Of a stretch of 64,000 bases of DNA, positions 44,695-55,375 are shown piece by piece. Position 1 is the stretch's first letter. Each line of letters starts with the position of its first letter. Made by a program: the position numbers and the translations under genes. Source of the DNA: Tetraselmis striata (lineage: Eukaryota; Chlorophyta; Chlorodendrophyceae; Chlorodendrales; Chlorodendraceae); NCBI GenBank assembly GCA_006384855.1, contig VCJN01001919.1, positions 1 through 64,000 on the forward strand, written 5' to 3'. The notes below the pieces were generated by a model that was not told where the DNA came from, ran no database searches, and was given only the letters and a program-made list of their open reading frames with translations.

Positions 44695-46677
44695 GACGAT
44701 TTGCAGGCAATGGGGGAGCGACCATGATGCGGCCCGGCTTGCCAGCGCCAGCCCACGGCGGCCGAGTCGAAGGTGATGGATGGTTACATACCTCTCGGTG
44801 TCGCGGAGCTCTTGCATAGGCCGGAGCCAATCTACAACGACGTGCAACCGACCATCTCGGTACCTAGCATGCTCCCTCTACGTGCCGATTTTACGCACGA
44901 CTTCCTCAAGGAGGATGACCGGCATCTGCGGGCCCATGAGGAGTACGTTTGGATGTCATTTTCCGGAGCGCACAATGCTGCACTTTTCGTGGCCCTCGAC
45001 AAGCCGCTTTCCTACGTCCCGGTTGGCAACCGCGACACTGATCCTTAGTTGTTTTCTTGCGCGTGCATTGAACCATGACGAGGCCATCGATCAGCAAGGC
45101 TTTTCGTTTTTTGCCTTGCTGATTTTCTGGCTTTTCTGCGGAAGGTCGACGAAATCAAGCGTGTACACGGTGACCAGGGGGTTCATGACGTGTTGCGTGC
45201 GCATCGTTTCCAACCTAGTAGAGCGGAGCACCATCCATGGCGGATCGGTGGTCTTCGAGGCGACGGTGAGTAGTTCCGCCAAGACTGCCCCGAGAGCCCG
45301 GTGGCATGTTGGCCTTGCACGGCGTGGAGTTGGATTCGGCGGGAGCGGGCCCGATGGCTGATGCGGGCGAGGCTGCGAGGGTGAGCGTGAGTGACGGCGT
45401 GGGCCGCCTCCCGTTAGAGATGCTAACGGGTTGCATGGCCGCGTTTCGGTGACCGCTACACTGCGTACCATGGCATCGCTACGGCGGGATGAGCAACATG
45501 TGTCCGGCGCTTACGCATGTTTACCCTACATACTTCATCCGTTTGGCCTTTTTCAGTACAACGCTCATTATTGCAGCACCCGTGTGCGGCTCAACCATCC
45601 TCACTCATGTGCATGTGGTTGTTTGACCAATTGTCTCCCGCATCACATATCATGATTATGATCTCAGCATGGGGTTGTGACATTGTGACACTCCAGGCAA
45701 CAACCCCATGCCCCACTCAACGGGTCTCTCTCACTTCGCGCGTGCACGTTACGCGTGCGGCGCGCGGTACATGCTCGAAGGGCACGCAGGGTGGCCATCA
45801 TATCTAAACATTGCCCCACAAACTCGATATATTACGAACCCTTCTAACGATTATTAGGGACAAACAATATGCGACTTTGCCCGTGCCGCCAACTACCTAG
45901 CAAACCTCCCGAAGGTTTCCCTTGTCACAACCCGTACCTGCGTGGTTGACGAGCCTGCTTCGATTCTTCCATTGAAGGAGTCGGTTCGTGCCCGCTTGAT
46001 GAAATCCGTCGGGTCGGACGAAATTGGTCCAGGCGCCTTGGTCTCTTGATTGGGTCCCTCAGCACGGAAGGAACACTTCTCGCCTACGCCGGCAAACTGA
46101 AGTTGTTCGCCGAGTTCTGCCACGACTCGGAGGAATTCAGTCCGCTGGACGAGGCGACCACGGCGACAACTGTATGCATGATTAGTGACCGGGGCAAGAT
46201 TGCAGCGTCATCATCCGTGCAACCCTACCTCTCCGCCATCAACACGTTCTTTCAGCTGCACAACATCCATGTCATGGCGAAGGACAGCGTGCATCTCACA
46301 GCAGCACGACTTGGCCCCAAGCTCAGGCGTTGCGTCAAGGCTGTAGCCATCCGTCTCGCGCCACCGGCCGGCGTTGCCTACTGATTCATGGAGTATGCCG
46401 AACAACTCGCCCTCGCTCGCCCGAGGGATTGCAGCTTTGACTTTCCTCGGGTGTAGCGTCGGTGGTCAATCACATGTTCTTCAATCTTCGTGGTCTTACC
46501 GGGGTTTGCCGACGATTACATGACATGCACGTCGACGAATACAAAATGACCTTGAAGATTTGCCGCGAGAAGAGCCAGGCGGCGGCGCGTCGTGGCACTG
46601 GCGAACTGCGTGTCCTACACGTCCAAGGCGTCGAGCACCCTCATCTCGCCAGCCTTCTTCGTTGCTTTATCCGAACG

Positions 46678-46898
46678 GAATGCCGCCCAAGGTACCATGC
46701 ACGCAAGCAGAGACTCGCTGCAACAAACCAAGCCGCGTGCGCGACATGCAGGTGATGGCGTAACTCAGCGGGTTGGCTGGCGGCAAAGTTCCGAAGAGCA
46801 TGGACGGATTGGCCACGTAGGAAGCATGCAGTCGGGGCGGAAGGTTCGCCAGAGAAGTTGCGCACCGCAAGCAACACCGCGAAGATGTAGACCACCGT
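46678..46898. repeat. Dispersed repeat, second copy, inside YR copy 3
   Basis: Shares about 220 bp with 41789-42006. It marks the left side of an insert in the recombinase region. Confidence 0.75.
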
Positions 46899-47196
46899 CA
46901 AAGCGGATTTTCCGAGGCGACCGCGGTCCTCAACTACAAAAGGGTAGTACCGGTGAACACCCTGCACCAAGGCGGAAGACGCCCGATCCGCCGCTAGCAG
47001 CTTGTTGCGCTCCGCCTCGGTCGCCGCGATCCCCGGGGTGCACCAGCGGGGGGTCGTTGCTCCAAGTGGGGGTCGTGGAGGACACGCACGCGAAATCGAT
47101 CATGTAATCGCACGTCACTTGTTGTTGCCTCCGCTACACAAAGGCCCACCTTCATGCTCTCTCGCCCGGAACATTCCTGACGGCCTGGCATGCCAT

Positions 47197-47430
47197 GCAG
47201 ACGAGGTGGCAATGTGCCGTGAGCTCTCCCGCGGGCTGCTCAAGCGCAGCGCCAACGCCGCCGCCTCCACGCAGCCGGGCGCCCTCGTGGAGGCGCTCGT
47301 CACGCTGGACACCAACCTGCGCCTGGATGGCGAGACCGGAAGCGCCGTGGCGGAGGAGCGCTTCTCCGCGCCCGGCTGCGCCATGCTGGCCACCGTCATG
47401 CGCTTCCCGCCCATCGCGTGCCAAAAGTTT
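47197..47430 (+). pseudogene. Host-exon-like GC-rich frame inside the decayed YR copy
   Basis: Encodes ELSRGLLKRSANAAASTQPG, then ALVEALVTLDTNLRLDGETG and FSAPGCAMLATVMRFPP. The third-codon-position GC and regular helical pattern resemble the host exons in this window and contrast with the degraded DNA around it. No family was recognised. It may be an exon captured by, or inserted into, the mobile element; a chance GC-rich frame is possible. Confidence 0.35.
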
Positions 47431-48345
47431 ACGGAGAGCTTCAGTGCTATAAGTGGTACCTGTCAGGACGGGGTGAAGGCAGTACCTTGTTGACGCACAA
47501 GTAACCCCGACCCTGCTTTGGGTTCACCATACATCAATGTGTTTTACCCTCCGAAGTGACAAAGGACGAAGCAATCAGAAAAATGATGCAAGAATTATCA
47601 GAACAACCATATATTGAACAATCAGAACAATGATATAGATAATATGATGTATCGGAAGAATTATGATATGCGCTTATGTGGGAGTCTACCAGAATACACC
47701 ATGACTGCGGGGCGAGATGTCGGACTCAATCCATAGTGCAATTCAATTCATTGCTTTTGCGACCCGAGAACCCAGTGAAACGCCACGGTGCCGCCCCTCT
47801 GCTCCCATCCTGAAAAGGGAAAAACCCGAGGAGAAAGCACTCGGTACCCCACGCCCATGTCGCCGCTCTAACTTTTGGGCTGTAACCCCGGCTGAGCATT
47901 CAGTCTCTTAGACGGCCGCTACGATATCCGAGTGGCTCTCTACAGTGGCTCTCTACCCTGGTTGGCGCCAACCCCCTTAGTGGCGCCAAAGTGGACTCCC
48001 AACAGTCTGCGCAAGGGTTCAGCCTCTCCAACATCTGCCAAGTGAACTAGCTATCTCCATCGACGTTCCCCTCTCCCACATCCTGCAATTGGGGCGCGGG
48101 GGGGGGGGGGGGGGGGGGGGGGGGGCGCGGACTCCGATGTTGTCGTCCTGGACTGCATCGACCCAACGTGGCATCTAGCCATGGCACCTAGTTCTTCTTT
48201 GGGACACCGTGCCGCTCCGCCACTTCCAAGCTCAGCAAGACCCCGCAACAGCGGCCATGCATGCATCCGCTTCCTAGCCTGGCGCAACACCATCTCCATC
48301 AGTCAACTACTGCTCCCTACGTTCGCTTCCATCTGGCAAAACCTG

Positions 48346-51107
48346 CCTCATAAATGTGCTTATGTGATTTTTAGGGTTTACGGTGTACGGCGATTCACAC
48401 CGATGTGCTGCATCCGAGGTCGCAATCCAAGCTGCGGAACTGCTTCGAACATCGGCAGCAAGTCAGCCTTTGAGCCATATCACACGTGCCTGGGTTACTG
48501 GGTTATTGAAATTGACATTTGTTACAACTGAATAATCAAGCTCTATCTCTTGACAAGCTGTCGCTATCCAGCGCCAGGAAAGCGCCCGCCCCTGGCCAAC
48601 ACGTACATGGTCCACAAATTAAAGCGCGTGTAGAGTGGGACCTTTGTAGGCCACGTGGCTACATTGCAGTATACAACGGCACCAATAGAGAATGAATGGC
48701 GCTAATACACGCTCAGTGCTTCATACATGGGTTATTTCGCGCGTGCAAGGACGCCGGACTGCACGCGCCACCCGCATCACCGGTTTGCATGACGCACGTC
48801 CGAAGGAACACGCAACCACGTGCCTGGCTGTACATGCGTTTTCCCACCGTTTCTATGCCCCCGGATCTTGCAGTATGCTACTCCGGCGCTGTGCTCCCCC
48901 GGGGGCGGCCAAGCGGCTATAGGCTACTATGGTTAGAAATGGCAGGCGCAAAGAACAACGAAGTCTGGGCGGTGGAGAGCAGCGTGCTAGCACGTTGTAA
49001 TTTCAATTTCGATTCGGTTAATTGTTTAGGACTACGGCACAAGCAACGCATGGAGGTGCGGCTGAAAGCAACGCAAGGAGGTGCGACTGAATGCCGAGCG
49101 AGAGTTTGGTGATGCCGATAAATCACCTTCAGCTTGACTCTTACACTCGCTGTACCGCACACTTATCCCCCCCCCCCCCCCCCCCCCCCCCCCCGCCCGC
49201 GACCCTCAAAACTCCTTATTTTTAGATGAATCTGCGACGATGGGCGGCAGGGATGTGTCCGCCTTGCCGCAACACCCGGTGTTGACTGTGGCGCGACAGT
49301 TACCATGAAGTGTCCCGATTACGCACTCTCGCACTTGGCCTCAGATGATGCTCGTGACTGACCACAGCCTGTGGGCGACTGCACATGCCACCCAATCATG
49401 CCTATTGTTGTAAAAACAAAGCCGATTTTATTCACTGAAATAGTAATCAACTGGACGCTCTCCAGGACGCGGCCTTCGACGCCTTCACGAGCGGCAGCGC
49501 AACGGCATGATGGATTTCGGTGCTTGTTGATGATGAAAAAACATCACTGAAAGTCAGCCCCGCATGCGCCGCTGAAAACTTCTGGGATGGACCTGGACGG
49601 ACCGGCACTGCCCTCGTCGTGGAACCTTCCGCAAGCGGCCGTGTTGAAGTACGAGAACACGTGGAACGGATGGTGCATGATAGTTACGTTATTTTTAATA
49701 TTTGCCATATTGCCGAATATAGCTCGTGAACATTGCCATGTTTGATGGGGGAGTGGGTGAAGCAACAACAGTTATTCATGCGCATGGCGGGAGGCTAGGT
49801 ACGGTGTACTTTGTAGGCCGTGCTCGCTGTGGTTGTGCCTTGATGCCTTGAAGCCCATGTCATGCAGAAGTCGCCTAGCGGAATACAGGGTTCGGTGCTC
49901 CGCACGGCGATAGAGGGGCGAGGGAGTGCGTGCCCATGCATGCGGCACGCAGTGTGCATTTCACACGGGCATCGCCGCAATGCGAGTGCTGGCAGTTAGC
50001 GCCCGACTTACACGCGCGAAAACGCATGGCAAGCGTGGGTCGCCAAAGCCACCAAAGCAACCATGCGCTGCGCCAGACAGCTTCCCGCGAAAGGCCAGGA
50101 GTGCTGAATGCCTCCCCAAACAGACACAAGAAGCATTCAGCGTTTGTGAGGGAGCGCATGAGTAGAAGGACATGGCGCATTGCCGTGTGATTTCGCGTGG
50201 GGCGGACAAGCTACTGTTCGCCACTATGGGGCGGAGGACAATAGGGAATCGCGCAGGACATGGCCTAATATTGTGGACACTTGTAGCGGTGATACATGCA
50301 AACCCAACGGACCCCACCACTCGCCTAGCTATGGGGGCGGGGGGGGGGAGGGGGGGAACTATTATCAGGCTTAATGATGGTAAGCTTTGTGGAGGTAAGG
50401 CCGTGCCGGAATGCCAACCACTTCGTTCTAGCATGTTTGGGGTGGCTGTAGATGGTCGCAAATGACCCTGGAAGGTGCATTCCCGGCACACGTGAGTGTA
50501 CAAGGACCCTAAAACCCTAAACAAAGGATTTATAGGGTTTTAAGGACTGAGTGACCTTGAAACCTTATGACTTATCTGCAATGTAACATGAAGCCCTACC
50601 AAACCCTTTACACCCCGGCAGAGATACAGGGCAGGCCGTCCCTAGCGCTTGCTAGACCTATGAAGATTCCCTGGGGGGGGGGGGGGGGGGGGGGGGGGCT
50701 TTGAGCGGAGCTCCTTGAGGCGAGTGTGCCAGAGCCGCTGACAGGCCGGTTCAAGCTAGCACTAGGCTCAATACCTAGGAGAAGCAGGCGAAACTGCCAG
50801 CACCGCGCCGCCGTCTTTGTTGCGCACACCGAACCGAACCGCTGCGAATATGCTGTATGATTAAACATGAAAATGTTTTAATGAAATTCTAATAAAACGA
50901 TATAATACAAATAAAATAATAATGATAATAATAAATGAGGACTTTTTTGTGTCCGGATGAGACGGTTCCCAGCACTGAATGCGCACAAACGGTCCCAGAT
51001 GGCAGCTGCCACGTCAGGCGAGGGCGATGATGGGTGCACACAGGGGCAGACGAAATGGCGGCCTGGTAGACGACCTTGCGATGTTACCACAGTCTCGGCG
51101 GCGCAGG
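48346..51107. other. 2.8-kb intergenic region without a recognised gene
   Basis: Contains poly-G/C tracts (49166-49194, 50672-50698) and a telomere-like inverted pair at 50507-50545 (ACCCTAAAACCCTAAA and TATAGGGTTTTAAGG). Short frames are present but show no family match. Confidence 0.5.
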
Positions 51108-52860
51108 TCAGGACCGGGGGCCGCCCTTTTTCCGCCCCTTTGTGGCTGTGCCCTTCCCAGCAGCGGCCCGCCGCAGGCGTCCTCCTCGGAGGCGCTTTTT
51201 GCCGGTGCCATCGGCGCCGCCCTCGTGCGCAGGTGGCTGCTCATGGGGCTGGGCCTGGAGGTTGCGCAGCACGGGAAGCCCTCCCTGCACCAATTGGCGG
51301 GTCAACAGATGGTCAGGGCCTTTGAAACCGCACTGAACTTGAACTGGCGCGCTTGAGCACAGAGTGCGCCGTTAGCTGCCTGGAATGGGGGTCACGCATA
51401 ATAGGACCCCGGAAGACAAAGCGATGAAATGAACGCAGCCTGAGGAAATGCTGCGTAGCATGAAGCTACCCAATCATTCAATAGACACCGGCTTATTCCA
51501 AAAGAGTTGTAACGTGAACTGTGGCCGCGGTAATGACAACACCGCGACTGATAAGGCCCCACCCAGCCCGCTGGAGGTCACATGCACGCGTTACTATAGC
51601 GGAACACAAGCAAAGGTTGCTGCAGGTAGCATGCAAGCCCGGATTGAGGCGTGTTTCATCGCGGGTTCTCAATGATGCACGGCCTTGCTACTGTTGCAGC
51701 TGTTGAACAGGTACTATTATACAGCTGCGATTGTAAGTCTGGAAGCATGTAGATAAATCGGCATACACTCTGCTGCTTCTCAACCGCATCGGCCTCCTCG
51801 CCCACCGCACCTTCGACGTCTTGAGCAGACCGGACTGCCGCCCCTGCTCACCGCTGCGCTCCAGCCTCTCGCAGCTGGTGGCAAAGAGCGCCCGCACCGC
51901 GGCCATATTGAAGGTCGGCGAGGCGACGTTGTTGCTGGGATCGCAGGGGTCCCGGATGATCAGGCGGCACGGCGGCGGACCCTGTCCACGCAGCGCAGTC
52001 AGTGGGCAATGCATCTTCACTCGGAGGTCTTAACATCAGGGACACTCAATTGCCGCCGGGGAAAGGGAGAAGGACCCCCTCCCCCCCCCCCCCCCCCCCC
52101 CCACCATCCAAGAGGGGGCTCAGCGTCACCTCTGAGCTGCGCTTTGCCTTGCTTGGGCCGCCCTTGATGGCAACCATACCGCCCGGCTCCGGGAGGGCGA
52201 TCTCGTGGCGGGCGTAGTCAAACCGCCGCCCAAACAGCTCCAGGAAGCCGGCCACGTGGCGGTGCAGGTCCGGTGCGTCGCCCGCCTCGCCCTCTCCGCA
52301 CGGCGGCGCGTGGTGCTCCAGGTAGAGCAGCGCCATGTTGATGAGCGAGTAGCCGCCCAGGCCGCCGCTGGCGGGCGAGCTGAGTCCGTGCTGCAGCAGC
52401 AGCGCCTTGAGCAGCAGCACCATCGGCCGCAGCAGCGGCTGCTCCGCCATTTTGGCGCGGGTCCAGTCGCGCACGGTGGAGCTGCGGTCCGTGGCGGGGA
52501 AGGCCACGTCCACTGGGACTTTGTACTGCTTGGTGGAATACTCAAACTTGATCAGCGGGGTCCGAGCCTGCGTGGAGGAGGCGGCAGTGGCCGAGAGGTG
52601 TCAGTGCCGCTCGGCTGATTGCGTGCCGTCCCGAGTCGTGGCACATCATATTGTGCTGCGGGGCCAAGATCGCACGGCACACTGCCGTTTACTTGCCGAG
52701 TGCCGGCAATTATAGAGTTGCTGTACACCGAACTCGTGACATGATCGTGCAGGCATTGCCACATCGGCGACATTGCTCTCCGTCGCGTTGCTGTGCTGAT
52801 GTCCACACGTTTATATACCATTAAAATAATTGATGGACAGTCGGTCATGAGGAAACATTT

Positions 52861-52892
<32 letters not shown>

Positions 52893-54160
52893 AGTGAGTG
52901 TGGGTTCGCGCAGGGGGAGGGGGGGGCTATTGGTTTCAAATGTACTTGTATCCCGGTGCCAGCGTGGTGGTTATCTCAACTGCCAGTGCAAGGCGCAATG
53001 TCCTTCGGGCCTGTAAACTGCACGAAACGACGACGACTTTGTATCGCCAATAAAACGCAATTGCTGGCGCTCAATTCTCAGAGATAATGCAGCACATAGT
53101 GTGAGATACAACATTATCATGTCATGTAGCAATCACACTGTGATGTCTGATGCCTGGGCAGATGCCTTGAGGTGGACAGGAAGGCGGGCGGGGGAAGGGG
53201 CGGGGGGGGGGGGGGGGGGGGGGGGGGGTCATGTACCCGCCGGATCACACAGAAAGTGTCGAGCCGCATGAAGGGAGCACGCCGCAGCATCTTTGCCACG
53301 CTGCTGATCGCCCCTTGCCCCGGGCCCTGCGCCTCCGGATCCGGCAGCACCTGCACATCCAGGTCCGCGCCTGGGACACCCCCTCCCCCCATCCCGGCCC
53401 GCAATGCACCCGACGGGGAACTCCGTTAGCCCAGCGCCACGGGTGCATGGTTCATACCCCCCCCCCCCCCCCCTCCCCCGCCATCCGCGACGACCACGCA
53501 GGCGGCCGGGCCAGGCGGGCGGCAGCGCACCCGGAAGCGCAAGGCCCACCGCCTGCGAGCCGAAGCACTCCACCACGCACCCCGGGCAGCCGCGGCGCAC
53601 TTGGGCCAGCACGTGCGTCTTGGCCTCCTCAAGTCCAGCCTGCGAGCCCTGCAACTCGGCGTCGATGGCCGCCAGCGTGCGCAGCATCGCACTGTTGGCT
53701 GGTGACGTGCGGGAGTCGCTGGGCACCTCAACCCCGGCCCTTGCTCCTGCCTCTGCCTCTGCCCCCGTCTCTGCGGCTAATTGTGCCTCCGCCATCGCCT
53801 TCGCCTCTCGCGCCGCTGCCTCCACGGCAGCCTGCTGCGCCGGTATGCCCCCGCCGCCGGCATCCGGCCCCGCGCCCAGGCCCTCCCGCACCGCCCGCAC
53901 GAACAGCACCGCCTGCGCCTGCTGCCCGGGCCGCAGGCCGGCGCTGAAGCTGGCGGAAATCAGGACCATCAGTATCTGCCAGCACTTCGGCTCCTGTGGG
54001 TGCGCCACTTCCTGAGGCAGCGGGAGTCATCGTAGGGAGGAGAGGATCAACTCAAGCAGGGTGCGAGAGCAGCGGGGGTTTCCATAGGTGCGCCGGCACC
54101 CCTATGCAGTGAAGTGAGGTGTAAAGCTGGATAGGGAATGTCCGCGAGCCGGGGGAGAGG

Positions 54161-54192
<32 letters not shown>

Positions 54193-54905
54193 CTCACGGA
54201 TTGCGCCTCCATCTTCCTCGCCCATGCCCTGATCTTCTGTGGCCACACGTATCCCGCCTCCTCCGCATCCGATCCGATACGCCCCAGCGCCGCGATCGTC
54301 TCCCCTGACATGCCACGCACTAGCCCGTCCGCGGCTGGCCCACGCAGGCCGGCCTTCAGGCGCCGCCGCCACGTGCGGACAAGAAGGTGCAGCTTGCCGT
54401 ACTCCCCGCCCGCCAGGTACGCGCCCTCCCGGGCCGCCACCTTCACCGCCGCGGCCTCGTCCACGGCCACCGGGACGGCGTCCTTCAGCTCCCGAAACAG
54501 CGCCGCCAGCTCCTGCCGCAGCTGCAGTGGCGGGCCCGGCTGCCCCCCTCCCGCGACCGCCCCCCCTACCGGCTGCCCATCGACAAGCGCTGCCGCGCCG
54601 CCACACGAACGGTCACTCTCGGAGGCAAGCGCAGTCAGCGCACGGCGGAGCGCAAGTTGGGGGCGCGCTGGCAGCAGGGGCGAAGCCAGCTGCCGCCAGG
54701 CATCCGCGGCGGTGCGGAGGCCGGCCGTCGAGGCAGAGCAGGGACAGCCGAGCCGGCGCGGCGCGAGGGCGGCGGGGGTGACGAGCGGGGCGGCATGCGT
54801 CACGCCCCCGAGGGCCGCCTCCGCGCCCGACACGCGGGCCAGCGCAGCCCGAGAGCGCCGGCAGGAGGCGGCAAGGTGACGGCGCAGCATTATGGTTCTG
54901 CCCAT
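51108..54905 (-). CDS. Non-canonical poly(A) polymerase, TRF4/PAPD5 (TENT4) family
   Basis: Adds short A tails to nuclear RNAs for exosome-linked decay or processing (TRAMP-type role in known homologues). Six exons on the minus strand with matching phases: 54905-54198, 54011-53531, 53370-53237, 52567-52130, 51981-51811, 51284-51108; about 702 aa. Nucleotidyltransferase core: VVECFGSQAVGLALPG (GS 387-388), ADLDVQVL (Asp399, Asp401), YKVPVDVAF (third Asp461). PAP-associated part: LLRPMVLLLKALLLQHGL, SGGLGGYSLINMALLYL, FLELFGRRFDYARH, CRLIIRDPCDPSNNVA. The basic C-terminus (GKKRLRGG...KGRKKGGPRS) is typical of TRF4 tails. The first 380 residues are unusual: an Arg-rich start (MGRTIMLRRHLAASCRRSRA), resembling an organelle presequence, then helical sequence I do not recognise. 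Introns 1 and 3 start with poly-C just after GT. Confidence 0.9.
52863..52902. repeat. (TG)n microsatellite in poly(A) polymerase intron 3
   Basis: Alternating TG run with a short GAGTGAGTG tail, within intron 52568-53236. Confidence 0.9.
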
Positions 54906-55375
54906 CCGGTGCCCTGGTGACACAGCGCTAGAGGGGGTAGCCAGCGGCCGGCAGAGTAGTCTGTCGCGTCGACTCAAACTGGTCGCGCCCGCTGAATACG
55001 TGTGCATACATTTACTGCCGCCCACGGTGGACTCAACCGCCACTATCAGACGGAAGTGCACTCGCAGCTGCACGGCCTCAAGGTTTGAGGAGCTGTGGCT
55101 ATTTCATCCACAGGTGTCGGCGGCCTGTTACGCTGCAGCTGCCAAGGCAGTGACGGCCAGCTGCCCCCGCGGCTAGTTCGCGCAAGCAGTGCTGCACTAT
55201 CTGGCGGGGCATGACCGCCTCAATCCGCTAGGACGTCACCACGACGTCACCACGTCATCAGGACGTCACCACGACCGCCGGCGGGCCGCAGCGTGCAGCA
55301 CGGCGGCGGAGTGCCTACATATACATTTTTGGTTACTACAGGGAGTGCCTATATATAGGGTGCAAAGCAAGGCTA
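54906..55375. other. Upstream region of the poly(A) polymerase gene
   Basis: About 470 bp without a gene. Near 55225-55275, ACGTCACCACGA words repeat (ACGTCAC boxes resembling CRE/bZIP half sites). Then the YR copy 2 begins. Confidence 0.4.

Larger units (their letters stand above)
43018..48345 (+). mobile_element. Strongly decayed third copy of the RT-less YR element, with later insertions
   Basis: Starts with a diverged A1 (about 43018-43165, TGTTCCAAACTAGTTTATG). Pieces of the gag-like region (about 43390-45370) and of the tyrosine recombinase (about 45940-46670 and 47860-48345) are in the same order as copy 1; the end matches the B1 area (TGGCAAAACCTG). No A2 or B2 is visible. Within it lie a 270-bp direct repeat pair and an approximately 1.2-kb insert (46678-47860). 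It is old, with many breaks. Confidence 0.7.

Noticed and set aside
50957-51356. Plus-strand frames over the region near 51 kb
   Set aside because: They lie antisense to the last exon of the poly(A) polymerase, which has a proper acceptor, matching phase and a typical basic tail.
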